A stretch of DNA of 36,189 nt. Origin: a bacterium. Lineage in GTDB: Bacteria; Cyanobacteriota; Vampirovibrionia; Gastranaerophilales; Gastranaerophilaceae. Shown here in pieces: positions 21,663-31,035 of the stretch. Every line of letters begins with the position of its first letter. Position 1 is the first letter of the stretch. The stretch spans positions 1 to 36,189 of the forward strand of contig JAKSUR010000009.1 in NCBI GenBank assembly GCA_024408765.1, given 5' to 3'. A program made the position numbers and the translations under genes. A model generated the notes under the pieces. That model ran no database searches and was not told the origin of the DNA. It was given only the letters and a program-made list of their open reading frames with translations.

Positions 21663-23971
21663 TTAAGAGCGATAAAAATGATAAAAAGTCTGTAATTGAC
21701 AGACTTTTGGACATTAGAGGAATCAAAGGGGAGGATGCAAAGAGAGAATTTTTGCATCCTCATGAAATTACATTAACACATCCTAATGCTTTCTGTGATA
21801 TGAAAAAAGCTGTTGAAAGAATTGTAAAAGCAATTGACGATAAAGAAAAAATACTTATATACGGAGATTTTGATGCTGATGGTGTTACTTCAACTTCTGT
21901 ACTTGTAAAAACATTTAGTTATCTCGGAGGAGAGGTTGATTATTATATTCCTGACAGAGATTCAGAAGGTCACGGACTTAACACAAAAGCTCTTGTACCG
22001 TATCTCAAACCAAATCAAGCCAAGCTTATTATTACAGTAGATAACGGGATAAGCAGTTTTGATGAAGTTAAATTTATAAATAGTTTTGGTAAAGATGTAA
22101 TAATAACCGATCACCACGAAGCACCTGAACAATTGCCTTTAGCTTATGCAATCATAAATCCTAAAGCAATCAATGCCCTTGATGAAAAGCTTACATCTAA
22201 TCAAATAGAGAGTTTAACTTCACTTGCAGGTGTTGGCGTTGCATTTAAACTCGCACAAGGGGTTTTAGAGCATTATGACAAGCTTGAATACAGTTATGAA
22301 CTCTTACCGTGTGTTGCAGTCGGGACAATTGCTGATGTAGTACCTCTAATCGGTGAAAATCGTTATTTAGTGACAAAAGGACTTGAATTAATTGCTCAGG
22401 GAAAACATTATGGTTTAAAGAGAATGCTTGATGTTGCCGGAATTAATACAGAAAACGGTTTGACGGCAGAGCAAGTAGCTTTTACAATCGCACCGAGGAT
22501 TAATGCATCAGGAAGACTTGATAATGTTGATTCAGCGGTAAAACTTATGATTTCCGAAAACAAACAGGAAATCGAAATGATGATTATGAATCTTGATAAT
22601 TTTAACAAGGTTCGACAGGAATTGTGTAGCGAAACATTTGAAGAAGCTGATTCAATCTGGCAGTCAACAGGAATGAGAGATAACGCAATTGTTTTGTACA
22701 AAGAAAATTGGCATATCGGAATAATCGGGATAGTTGCATCTAAGTTTGTTGAAAAGTATTATAAGCCAACTTTTATAATGAATTATTCTCCCGAAAAAAG
22801 ACTTTTTCGCTGTTCTGCAAGAGGGGTAAAAGAATTAAATCTTTATGATATTATGACAACGATTTCAGAATATTTTGAAGGATACGGAGGACATCAACTT
22901 GCGGGCGGATTCTCTTTTAGCGAAGAAACAGCAACCTTTGAAACAGTAAAAAAAGCGTTGAACAAAGTTGTTGATGAAATGCTTGGAGGACAAATTCTGA
23001 AACCATCGCTTGATATAGATTTGGAATTAAACATTGAGGATGTTGATATTTCCTTAATGGAAGAAATATCTCAACTTGAGCCGTTTGGTGCGTCTAATCC
23101 ATCACCTTCATTTGTGTTAAAAGATTTGACTTTAAAACAAAAAAAATTGATGGGTTCGACAAAAGAGCATTTAAAATTATCAATTGATACGCCAACAGGA
23201 ACAAAAGATTGTGTTTGGTGGTCAAGAGGGGATATTCCCTTGATAACCGGTGACAAATTTGACATGGCTTTTGCACCGCAACTGAATACTTTTAACGGTG
23301 TAACAAACATTCAATTGATTGTAAAAGATATTCATTCTGAGGCTTTAAAAGAGGAAGAAAAATCAAAAATAAAAATTTACGATAACAGAAAAAAAACAAA
23401 TATTTTAGCGCAAGTTGAAGATTACATAAAAAATACAAAGCTTGGAGTTTCCGTATTTGTTGAGGACAAGGCCGTTTTGGATATGCTAAAACCGTATGAA
23501 AATATTATGAAACATGTAATTAACAGAAATACGGCAGATAAAAACGATATTTTAATGTTTTTTGACTATCCATGTTCTGAGGATTTATATGATGAAATTC
23601 GTCAAACGGTTTGTGCAACATCAATTCATTATATGAATTATCAATCATTTGTGGTTGATATGAATATGATAATTAAAACTTTTGCAGGTATGATTAGGTA
23701 TTCATTTAATAATCAGAAAGGCAGATTTGATATAAAAAGAGCATCGGCTGCACTTGGTGTAACAGATGAAGTTTCTGAACTTTTGCTGGATATTTTTGCG
23801 GAAGTCGGTATGATTAAAATACAATCTAATGATGAAAATATTTATGAAATAGATTTAGCAGGAAATGTTGATTTATCAAAAGTGTGCGGAACGGTAAAAT
23901 ACGAAGAATTTGTGGAATTAATGAATTCAATAAATGAATATAAAAACAGTTTTATGAAAATTGAGTTATAA
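21638..23971 (+). CDS. recJ: Single-stranded-DNA exonuclease RecJ
   Basis: This 777-aa DHH-family 5'-3' exonuclease acts in recombination and mismatch/base-excision repair. Motifs are Y-G-D-F-D-A-D-G-V-T-S (76-82 for the DFDADG core), D-N-G-I-S-S, D-H-H-E-A-P-E, G-V-G-V-A-F-K-L and the DHHA1 motif G-G-H-Q-L-A-G-G-F. An OB-fold follows (about 450-570). The remaining C-terminal extension of about 200 residues ends in a helical segment around F-D-I-K-R-A-S-A-A-L-G-V, like the RecJ C-terminal domain of Firmicutes-type proteins. The start lies 25 bp inside ctpA with AAAGAGA upstream, so translation is coupled. Confidence 0.93.
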   Translation: MPCTTEWIIKSDKNDKKSVIDRLLDIRGIKGEDAKREFLHPHEITLTHPNAFCDMKKAVERIVKAIDDKEKILIYGDFDADGVTSTSVLVKTFSYLGGEVDYYIPDRDSEGHGLNTKALVPYLKPNQAKLIITVDNGISSFDEVKFINSFGKDVIITDHHEAPEQLPLAYAIINPKAINALDEKLTSNQIESLTSLAGVGVAFKLAQGVLEHYDKLEYSYELLPCVAVGTIADVVPLIGENRYLVTKGLELIAQGKHYGLKRMLDVAGINTENGLTAEQVAFTIAPRINASGRLDNVDSAVKLMISENKQEIEMMIMNLDNFNKVRQELCSETFEEADSIWQSTGMRDNAIVLYKENWHIGIIGIVASKFVEKYYKPTFIMNYSPEKRLFRCSARGVKELNLYDIMTTISEYFEGYGGHQLAGGFSFSEETATFETVKKALNKVVDEMLGGQILKPSLDIDLELNIEDVDISLMEEISQLEPFGASNPSPSFVLKDLTLKQKKLMGSTKEHLKLSIDTPTGTKDCVWWSRGDIPLITGDKFDMAFAPQLNTFNGVTNIQLIVKDIHSEALKEEEKSKIKIYDNRKKTNILAQVEDYIKNTKLGVSVFVEDKAVLDMLKPYENIMKHVINRNTADKNDILMFFDYPCSEDLYDEIRQTVCATSIHYMNYQSFVVDMNMIIKTFAGMIRYSFNNQKGRFDIKRASAALGVTDEVSELLLDIFAEVGMIKIQSNDENIYEIDLAGNVDLSKVCGTVKYEEFVELMNSINEYKNSFMKIEL

Positions 23972-23983
23972 GGAAGGACAATA

Positions 23984-24595
23984 ATGATTGATTTTATAAA
24001 AAAACATCTTGATTTTAAGATTTACGGAGTTACTTGGTTAAGTATATTAACTGCGATAGCAATAATTCCGTGTGTCTTATTTTTACCTGAACGATTCGGA
24101 TACGAAAACGGACTTTTGGAAAATATACAAATGGTGGTGCTTTTTTGTGGACTTTATTTTGCATTTACTTCAAAAGTTGATAAAAAGTTTTTTGTTTTTG
24201 CAGGATTGGTTTTGACAATATTAATGCTTAGAGAAATAAATTGCGGACGTACTTTATTTTTTCCTGTTCCCGGAGTAGAAAATGCGTTTTATAGTTGGAA
24301 GGATATTAAATACGGATATCTTGCACATCCTTTGTACGGACTGTATATAGCATCTGTTGCCGTTTATTTTTTGTGGAATAAGTTATTTTTGAACTTTTGG
24401 AATATAGTTAAAAATACAAAACTTCCGTTTTGGAATATATTTTTAATGATATTAGGTATGGGGCTGGGGTTGTATGCAGAGCATGGAATGGAAAATATGG
24501 TGTTGGAAGAAATAACAGAACTTTTGTTCTATATTTCGCTTGTCGGCATAATCTGCCTTTATTCGAGAAATAAAAACTTTATTATTGACCAATAA
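23984..24595 (+). CDS. Multi-pass membrane protein of unknown function (203 aa)
   Basis: About six TM segments are predicted (L-S-I-L-T-A-I-A-I-I-P-C-V-L-F; M-V-V-L-F-C-G-L-Y-F-A-F; F-V-F-A-G-L-V-L-T-I-L; L-Y-G-L-Y-I-A-S-V-A-V; I-F-L-M-I-L-G-M-G-L-G-L; E-L-L-F-Y-I-S-L-V-G-I-I). Polar residues stand out in otherwise hydrophobic segments: L-R-E-I-N-C-G-R-T-L-F at the third and A-E-H-G-M-E-N-M-V-L-E-E-I-T-E before the sixth. This clustering of His/Glu/Arg near the membrane could be a catalytic or metal site. I do not recognise the family. It has AAGGAAGG 8 nt upstream, follows recJ by 12 bp and overlaps the convergent holB by 14 bp. Confidence 0.7.
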   Translation: MIDFIKKHLDFKIYGVTWLSILTAIAIIPCVLFLPERFGYENGLLENIQMVVLFCGLYFAFTSKVDKKFFVFAGLVLTILMLREINCGRTLFFPVPGVENAFYSWKDIKYGYLAHPLYGLYIASVAVYFLWNKLFLNFWNIVKNTKLPFWNIFLMILGMGLGLYAEHGMENMVLEEITELLFYISLVGIICLYSRNKNFIIDQ

Positions 24596-25430
24596 GTTTT
24601 AAGCAAACATCATCAAAAATATTTAATGGTTTGATATCAAGTTTTGCCTGTTTTTTAGCTTCTTCAATTATTTTTATATGTTTGATAAATTCTGTATTTT
24701 TAGGATTATTTTTTAATATATTTAAAATATAATTTTGTATTCCTTCAAGTACGGCATTTGTTGATGTTTCTTTAGCTTTATCAGCAAGTTTTTGCGAAAT
24801 TTCAAAAACCTCTTTTCGCTTAAAAGTCCAATAATTTTCAAATAATCCCGAAATTATTGAATAATCGTAATCTATTTCTTTAAGTGACGGAACAAAAAAA
24901 CATTGTGAGCGTGAAATTATTGTCGGTAAAACATCTTCAATATATCTGGTTAAAAATATAAAGGTAATTCCGCTTTGAGGTTCTTCTATAATTTTAAGTA
25001 AAGCATTAGCCGCATCAGCTTGGAAATTTTTGGGATTTAATCCTGCTATGTTTCCGTTTTCGTCTCTGTCACAAAATATGAAAACTCTGTGAAATTCGGA
25101 GGCAGATACCAGTCGTTCTTTTATCATTCGTGATTGCTTAATGGAAATTACCGTTTTTGAATCATCATCTTCGGGTTTATTGTCCACTTTTGAAATTGTC
25201 ATAATTTCAGGATGTGTATTTTCTCTAATCCATTTACAATTTAAACAATCACAATCGTCTGATTTGTCATTTTTGCAGTTTAAAAATCTTGCTATTTCTT
25301 TTGCAAGTGTGTATTGTGAATCTAAATCGTTTCCGTAAAACAATATGCTTTGCGGAAGCGGATGATTTTCTGCAGAAAGAATATTTGTAAAATAATTGGT
25401 TAAAAACGGATATTTATCTGATAAGAGCAA
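24582..25430 (-). CDS. holB: DNA polymerase III delta-prime subunit (HolB-like)
   Basis: This is a 282-aa clamp-loader AAA+ subunit. The P-loop position reads F-Y-G-N-D-L-D-S-Q-Y-T-L-A-K and lacks GKT, as expected for delta-prime, which does not hydrolyse ATP. A zinc knuckle is present with cysteines 52, 60, 62 and 65. Further motifs are A-D-A-A-N-A-L-L-K-I-I-E-E-P and I-I-S-R-S-Q-C, the SRC arginine-finger motif that acts on the neighbouring subunit. The start is TTG at 25428-25430, chosen because GGAGGT lies about 6 nt upstream. It overlaps holA by 17 bp. The C-terminal collar is shorter than in E. coli (334 aa). Confidence 0.85.
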   Translation of the reverse strand: MLLSDKYPFLTNYFTNILSAENHPLPQSILFYGNDLDSQYTLAKEIARFLNCKNDKSDDCDCLNCKWIRENTHPEIMTISKVDNKPEDDDSKTVISIKQSRMIKERLVSASEFHRVFIFCDRDENGNIAGLNPKNFQADAANALLKIIEEPQSGITFIFLTRYIEDVLPTIISRSQCFFVPSLKEIDYDYSIISGLFENYWTFKRKEVFEISQKLADKAKETSTNAVLEGIQNYILNILKNNPKNTEFIKHIKIIEEAKKQAKLDIKPLNIFDDVCLKLIGQ

Positions 25431-26373
25431 TTTCCACCTCCGAAATCAGGTCAAGAGCCATACCTGATTTGATTTTACATTCCGCACTATATAAATTTTG
25501 TTTTAATCTCACTAAATCTGCTGTTGACGTATTTTTAAGTTTTTGAAGCGTCTGTTTGACAACATATTCATGCATTCCGACAATTTTTGAAAGTTCTGAT
25601 GGCGAAGCCGAGCTTGTTTTTAAAAGAATCCATTTTCTCAACATTGTTTGAATAGCAGCAAGAATTTTAAGCGGATATTGCTTATCGGTAAGCTTTTTAA
25701 ATTCCAAAAGTGCTTTATCTTTTTTGTTTTTCATAATAAGCTCAGTTATATTGAACAAAGCCTGATTTGAAACGGAAATATCTTCAACCATATTTTTTGT
25801 TACGGTTTTTTCAGGATAAGCCATAAGCTTCAATTTATCCAATTCAACATCAAACTGTCTTAAATTATTTCCTAAATATTCTACTAAAAGATCAACCGCA
25901 TCATTTTTCAAAATTAAATCTTTTTTCTTAGCCAATTTTCTTACCCAATTGGCAATTTCATCTGTTTTATATGTTTTAAATGCTTGAAACTCCTCGCAAT
26001 TAAACTTGCTCAATATTTTATAAAGTTTTCTTCTTGTATCCAGTTTTTTCCCTTCTTCTCTGTCAAGCTTAACCACAAAAACTACATTTAAAGCTTCGGG
26101 GTTGTTTTTGAGAGCATCTTCTATGTCTGCAAGTTCATTATCTTCAAAATAAGTTTTTTGAGAAGAAAAATATTTATTGGAATTAATAATAAATAAACTA
26201 TCTCCAAACATCATAGGAGGAGTTCTTAGAATATTAATTAAATCAGGATATTCAGGGTTATCATAAACTTGATAACTCATTGATAAAAAATCAGGATTAA
26301 GCTTTGAACGCATTGTCTCAATTTGCGAATCAATCAAATAATCTTCATCACCATAATAAAAATATACAGCCAT
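25414..26373 (-). CDS. holA: DNA polymerase III delta subunit
   Basis: This 319-aa protein is the clamp-opening subunit of the clamp loader. It starts M-A-V-Y-F-Y-Y-G-D-E-D-Y-L-I, the characteristic N-terminus, then shows L-R-T-P-P-M-M-F-G-D-S-L-F-I-I and V-V-F-V-V-K-L-D, and in the C-terminal collar Y-L-G-N-N-L-R-Q-F-D-V-E-L-D-K-L. The frame is open six codons further, but the ATG at 26371-26373 starts the conserved fold. No Shine-Dalgarno is present; TATAAT lies 6 nt upstream, consistent with a leaderless mRNA. holB follows with overlap, so these two clamp-loader subunits are made together. Confidence 0.88.
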   Translation of the reverse strand: MAVYFYYGDEDYLIDSQIETMRSKLNPDFLSMSYQVYDNPEYPDLINILRTPPMMFGDSLFIINSNKYFSSQKTYFEDNELADIEDALKNNPEALNVVFVVKLDREEGKKLDTRRKLYKILSKFNCEEFQAFKTYKTDEIANWVRKLAKKKDLILKNDAVDLLVEYLGNNLRQFDVELDKLKLMAYPEKTVTKNMVEDISVSNQALFNITELIMKNKKDKALLEFKKLTDKQYPLKILAAIQTMLRKWILLKTSSASPSELSKIVGMHEYVVKQTLQKLKNTSTADLVRLKQNLYSAECKIKSGMALDLISEVEIALIR

Positions 26374-26379
26374 ACAAGT

Positions 26380-26408
26380 ATTATAAACCAAAGTCTTTAA
26401 AGTGGAAA
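26380..26408 (-). promoter_or_regulatory. Candidate leaderless promoter of holA-holB
   Basis: On the minus strand TTTCCA (26403-26408), 17 nt, TATAAT (26380-26385), then ACTTGT and ATG. The -10 is a perfect consensus. The -35 lies immediately after the plsY stop codon, so it is placed to separate holA transcription from plsY. Confidence 0.5.
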
Positions 26409-26409
26409 T

Positions 26410-27018
26410 CTATCGTACTTTGTTTTCGTTGCCTTCAATCAGTCTTTTTATATTTTCTCTGTGCAAATAAACAATATATAATGCTCCGACCGCACAATAC
26501 ACAACATAAGCAATCGGAGATTTTAAAAAGTACATTATAAAAGGTGAAAGCAAAAGAGCTATAACAGAACCTACAGATACATATTTTGTTGTATAAGTTA
26601 TAATTGACCATATTAAAGCGATTAATATTCCTGCATATAAATTTAGTGCCAATATTGTACCGACACCGGATGCAACGGATTTTCCTCCTTTAAATTTTAA
26701 AAAACAAGGCTTGCTGTGTCCCATTATAACTGATATTGCGGAAAGAACCGGCATTAATCCTATTGAAATTCCTGCTGTTGCATATGTTTTTGCAAGCAAA
26801 ACCGGCAATGCACCTTTAAAAGCATCTAAAAGCATAACGATAAAAAACCATTTTTTACCCAAAACACGTTTAACATTTGTAGCACCTGTTGAGCCTGAGC
26901 CTACAGTTCTTATGTCCTGACCTGTTTTTGACTTTACTATCAAATATCCTGTAGGTATTGAACCTATTAAGTATGATATGATTATTACAATTGTTGTTTG
27001 CAATATTAAACTTAACAT
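26410..27018 (-). CDS. plsY: Acyl-phosphate:glycerol-3-phosphate acyltransferase
   Basis: This 202-aa integral membrane enzyme makes lysophosphatidate from acyl phosphate, the first acylation in phospholipid synthesis. The three PlsY motifs are seen: S-I-P-T-G-Y-L-I-V-K, G-S-G-S-T-G-A-T-N-V-K-R (phosphate-binding loop), and F-K-G-G-K-S-V-A-S-G-V-G; later positions include Y-L-H-R-E-N-I-K-R-L. Five to seven TM segments alternate with these loops. AAGGAG sits 8 nt upstream of the ATG. The gene is 33 bp downstream of polA on the same strand, probably in one operon. The acyl-phosphate synthase PlsX is not in this window. Confidence 0.94.
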   Translation of the reverse strand: MLSLILQTTIVIIISYLIGSIPTGYLIVKSKTGQDIRTVGSGSTGATNVKRVLGKKWFFIVMLLDAFKGALPVLLAKTYATAGISIGLMPVLSAISVIMGHSKPCFLKFKGGKSVASGVGTILALNLYAGILIALIWSIITYTTKYVSVGSVIALLLSPFIMYFLKSPIAYVVYCAVGALYIVYLHRENIKRLIEGNENKVR

Positions 27019-27051
27019 TAAATTACTCCTTTTATAACATTGACTGTTTTA

Positions 27052-29736
27052 CTATCCTTCTTTCCAAGATGAACCGATATTTATATCAAGCTCCAAAGGA
27101 ACTTTCAACGGTTGCTCTAATTCCATAGCTGTTGTTACTAATTCTTTAACTTCTTCAAGTTCATTTTTCGGAACTTCAAAAACAAGTTCGTCATGCACTT
27201 GCATAATCATTTTTGTTTTTAAATTTCTTTTCTCAAGTTCATTCTGAACTCTTATCATTGCCATTTTAATTAAATCCGCTGCAGTGCCTTGCAGAGGCTG
27301 GTTAATCGCAGCTCTGTGGGCAAATTCACGTATTTGGTAATTCGGACTCATTAATTCTGATGAAAGATATCTTTTCCTGCCGAAAATAGTTTGAACATAA
27401 CCGTATTTATTAACAAAATCCGTTTCATAAAGCATATAATCTTTAACTTTTGGATAGTTTTCAAAGTATTTATCAATAAATTCTTGTGCTTCATCATTTG
27501 TAATTCCGAGATTTTTTGCAAGTCCGTATTTTGATTGACCATAAACTATTCCAAAATTAACAGCTTTTGACTTTCTTCGCATTTCTTTTGTTACTTCACT
27601 TATATCTACTCCGTACACCTTCGAAGCTGTAAGAGTGTGTACATCTATGCCGGATTTGAATGCGTTAATTAGATTTTCATCCTCAGAAACATGCGCCAGA
27701 AGCCTTAATTCAATTTGTGAATAATCCGCTGAAAGAATTACATAATTTTCTTTGTCATTTGCACAAAAAGCACCCCTAATCTTGTTTCCTTCTTCTGTTC
27801 TAATCGGAATGTTTTGTAAATTAGGGTTAGAAGAAGATAATCTGCCGGTTACGGTTAATGCTTGATTGTATGTTGTATGTATCCTTCCGTCTTTTTTACT
27901 GACAAGAGCCGGTAATGAGTCTGTGTATGTTGATTTTAGCTTGGAAAATTTTCTGTGTTGCAGTATATAATCACAAATTTCATATTCCTCCGCCAGTTCT
28001 TCCAATACTTCTGCCCCTGTTGAGCGTGATTTCTTTTTCTTTTTCGTTTTTAATTCAAGTTTGTCAAACAAAATTTCCGCAACTTGTTTTGGAGAATTAA
28101 TATTAAAGGGCTCTCCTGCAAGTTGATAAATAATATCTTCAAGTTCAGCAAGTTTATCTGTCATATAATCCGATAATTCTTTTAAATAAGAATTATCAAT
28201 TGAAACTCCTGCATGCTCCATTTTAGCCAAAACCATTGTGAGAGGAATTTCTATATCATTTACCAATTTTTTTTCATCATTATCCAGATTTTGAGCCCAA
28301 TATTTGTGTAAATCCAATATTGCAGAAGCTTCATCACATAATAATTCCACAGTGTTTGTTGCTGATATGATATGATTTAAAAAGTCCAAAGATTGTGCCT
28401 CTATCGTATGTTTTCGATTAGGATCTTTAACATAGCTCGCAAGCAAAACATCATAAAATAAGCCCTTATATGCAATATCATTGTTTAAAAATAAATGATA
28501 ATCCGATTTTGCATCATAAGCTACTTTTTTAGGAAGGTTGTTTTCAAATACAGGTTTTAAATTTTGCAGATATTTTTTGTCAAAATAATAATTATTCCCG
28601 TTTGAAACTGCTATTCCGTCAATTTCGCCATCTCTTAAACCGATTCTGTAACTGATTATATCAGAAGCTTTTATTTTATCTACGATTTCATTAATATTAT
28701 TGTCATCAACCTCAATAAATTCAATATTTTTATCTGAAACAGTTTCTTTAATCGCTTGTGTAAAAAGATTTTGCTGAATATCTTCTTTTATAGTTTCTTG
28801 TCTTGTAAATATAGCAAGATTTTCTTGTTCGGGTTTTTCATCAGAATTAAATGAGGCAAGAATTTTGTCTATATTTTTTATAAAAGTATAAAACTGCATT
28901 CTTCTTAAAAACTCCGAAACTTTGTCAAGGTTTGGAAGTGTAACACAAGCTTTTTTTATATCAAAATTTACATCAACATTTCTTATTATTGTAGCCAAGT
29001 CTTTTGATAAAACAGCAATTTCTTTTTGGGTACAAATTTTTTCTTTTATTGCTTTTTCAGGGATATTTTCGCAATCAGCAAGTAATTCTTCCAAATGAGG
29101 ATATCTGCTTAAAAGTTTTTGTGCTGTTTTTTCTCCGATACCTCTTATCCCCGGAATGTTGTCCGAAGTATCTCCTCTTAATCCTTTATAATCAATAACT
29201 TGATTCGGATACACTCCAAGCTTTTCATATACTTTATTCCAATCATATTCAATTAATTCACCTTTTGAAGGTATAAGAACTTTGACCGTACCTTCTTTGT
29301 CAATAAGCTGAAAACTGTCTTGATCGCCTGTTAAAATAAGTGTATTATTTCCGGCATCAGAAGCTATTTTTGAGATTGTACCTATAACATCATCTGCCTC
29401 ATATCCTTCTTTTGTATAAATCGGTATATCAAAAGCCTGCAAACCTTCAACAATTGTGCCTATTTGACATCTTAAAGTGTCCGGCATGGTTTCTCTGTTA
29501 GCCTTATATTTTTCATATTTTTCTACTCTGAAAGTTTGTCTGCCAACGTCAAATGCTACAGCTATAAAATCAGGTTTGATTTTTTCAAGCAAATCAAAAA
29601 TGGCTTTGAAAAATCCGTATACAGCCCAAGTCGGCTCGTTGTCGGCATTTTTTAAGGCTGTTCTTTCAAGCGCATAGTATTGACGAAAAGCAAGTGCGTG
29701 GCCGTCTATTAAAATCAAAGTCTTTTTATCAGACAT
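27052..29736 (-). CDS. polA: DNA polymerase I
   Basis: This is an 894-aa polymerase. The 5' nuclease domain (about 1-290) shows I-D-G-H-A-L-A-F-R, Y-E-A-D-D-V-I-G-T, G-D-Q-D-S-F-Q-L and the H3TH region G-I-R-G-I-G-E-K-T-A. The middle domain (about 330-500) has a 3'-5' exonuclease fold, but the exo I position reads I-S-Y-R-I-G-L-R-D-G-E instead of D-x-E, so proofreading is probably lost. The polymerase domain has motif A (S-A-D-Y-S-Q-I-E-L-R, near 673), motif B (R-R-K-S-K-A-V-N-F-G-I-V-Y-G, near 718) and motif C (Q-V-H-D-E-L-V-F, near 847). AGGGAG lies upstream of the ATG. plsY follows. Confidence 0.95.
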   Translation of the reverse strand: MSDKKTLILIDGHALAFRQYYALERTALKNADNEPTWAVYGFFKAIFDLLEKIKPDFIAVAFDVGRQTFRVEKYEKYKANRETMPDTLRCQIGTIVEGLQAFDIPIYTKEGYEADDVIGTISKIASDAGNNTLILTGDQDSFQLIDKEGTVKVLIPSKGELIEYDWNKVYEKLGVYPNQVIDYKGLRGDTSDNIPGIRGIGEKTAQKLLSRYPHLEELLADCENIPEKAIKEKICTQKEIAVLSKDLATIIRNVDVNFDIKKACVTLPNLDKVSEFLRRMQFYTFIKNIDKILASFNSDEKPEQENLAIFTRQETIKEDIQQNLFTQAIKETVSDKNIEFIEVDDNNINEIVDKIKASDIISYRIGLRDGEIDGIAVSNGNNYYFDKKYLQNLKPVFENNLPKKVAYDAKSDYHLFLNNDIAYKGLFYDVLLASYVKDPNRKHTIEAQSLDFLNHIISATNTVELLCDEASAILDLHKYWAQNLDNDEKKLVNDIEIPLTMVLAKMEHAGVSIDNSYLKELSDYMTDKLAELEDIIYQLAGEPFNINSPKQVAEILFDKLELKTKKKKKSRSTGAEVLEELAEEYEICDYILQHRKFSKLKSTYTDSLPALVSKKDGRIHTTYNQALTVTGRLSSSNPNLQNIPIRTEEGNKIRGAFCANDKENYVILSADYSQIELRLLAHVSEDENLINAFKSGIDVHTLTASKVYGVDISEVTKEMRRKSKAVNFGIVYGQSKYGLAKNLGITNDEAQEFIDKYFENYPKVKDYMLYETDFVNKYGYVQTIFGRKRYLSSELMSPNYQIREFAHRAAINQPLQGTAADLIKMAMIRVQNELEKRNLKTKMIMQVHDELVFEVPKNELEEVKELVTTAMELEQPLKVPLELDINIGSSWKEG

Positions 29737-29788
29737 AATATACTCCCTTATGTAAATAATATCATAAAGGTTTTTATATGTCAGATAC

Positions 29789-30955
29789 TTAATTATCCTC
29801 TTTTAAATACTTAACAAAATAGGAAGTAACTGCAGGAATAAATGTTAAAATCAAAAGCACATTTAAAATTCCGAATCGTTCGGCAACAGTCCCCAGCCCT
29901 GTCAATAATAGTGCTATTGTTCCCCAGCAGAAGCCGTTTATAAATCCTGAAACAATGCTTTTATATTTTGGAAGAAGTTTCTGCGACCATACAAGAGTTA
30001 CCGGCTGTGCTAACATTGTTGTAAAACCGATTATTCCGAACATAAACATAGAAAATACAGGCATTGTTTTGTAAGTCAATGTAAAAATAATCATCATGGG
30101 AAATGTTGCCCACATTGAAAAATATATTATACGTTTTGAACCAAAAGCTTTTTCAGCATAAGGACTTACAAAAGAACCTATTGCTCCTGCAAAAACAAAT
30201 AAAAACAAAGCAAATCCTATATAAAAAGGAGTATATCCCATTGATTTCCATAAAAACGGAAGCAAAATGCATGTGCTGTTTGTTACAAGAGATTTCATCA
30301 TTGCAACTAAAATTAATAAGTCCATTTGTTTTTCGGAAAGAATTTCTTTAAAAGATTTGAAAAAATCTTTGTGCTTAGGACTGCTTATTGTGTTCGATAA
30401 TTTAGGAACAAAAAAGAACATTGAAAATGCAAAAACAAGACCCAAAATGGAAGCATAACAAACTTTATCCAACCCCACTGTTTGTGTAATATATGCAGCA
30501 AGCAAAGGCCCGATTGCAAAACCTACCGAACCAAGACTCACAAAGACTCCCATGTTACCTGAACAATTTTCTTTTGAAAAAAGATTTACAAATCCCAGTG
30601 ATTGCGGGTGAAAAAAACTTCCTCCCAAGCATCCTAAAATCATAAATACTATAAGTAGCGGAATATTTGGTGCGGATGCCGCCAGCGGAATAAAAGTTGA
30701 TGCAAGTATTAAACCCCAAAATATAAAAAATCTTTTGTAGATATTATCGGCAAAAAAGCCAAAAACAGGCTGTAACATATTAGAACAAATTTGAGTAATT
30801 GCAACAATAACAGTGGCCAATGCCATTGAAAAACCAAGTTTCGAAGCTATAAAAGGCATAAGTGGGTTAATAAATCCGCCATAGATATCACAAATGCAGT
30901 GGGCTATGGTAAGCCAAATAATTGCACTTTTACAATTTTTAAAAACACGCTCCAC
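29789..30955 (-). CDS. MFS exporter, fosmidomycin-resistance (Fsr)-like
   Basis: This 388-aa protein has twelve predicted TM helices of the major facilitator superfamily. The N-terminal H-C-I-C-D-I-Y-G-G-F-I-N-P-L-M-P and G-G-S-F-F-H-P-Q-S-L-G-F-V-N motifs are characteristic of the Fsr branch, as is F-G-F-F-A-D in loop 2-3. Members export fosmidomycin and other compounds; the physiological substrate is usually unknown. The start is GTG (30953-30955) with AAAGGGA about 9 nt upstream. It stands as a single gene between polA and the XRE-type regulator, with 80 bp upstream. Drug export is plausible but not shown. Confidence 0.8.
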   Translation of the reverse strand: MERVFKNCKSAIIWLTIAHCICDIYGGFINPLMPFIASKLGFSMALATVIVAITQICSNMLQPVFGFFADNIYKRFFIFWGLILASTFIPLAASAPNIPLLIVFMILGCLGGSFFHPQSLGFVNLFSKENCSGNMGVFVSLGSVGFAIGPLLAAYITQTVGLDKVCYASILGLVFAFSMFFFVPKLSNTISSPKHKDFFKSFKEILSEKQMDLLILVAMMKSLVTNSTCILLPFLWKSMGYTPFYIGFALFLFVFAGAIGSFVSPYAEKAFGSKRIIYFSMWATFPMMIIFTLTYKTMPVFSMFMFGIIGFTTMLAQPVTLVWSQKLLPKYKSIVSGFINGFCWGTIALLLTGLGTVAERFGILNVLLILTFIPAVTSYFVKYLKEDN

Positions 30956-31035
30956 TTTATTCTGTCCCTTTGAAAATATTATATTTCAACAGAAATTTGT
31001 AATCAAATTAATATTTATGAGCGTTATTATAATTT

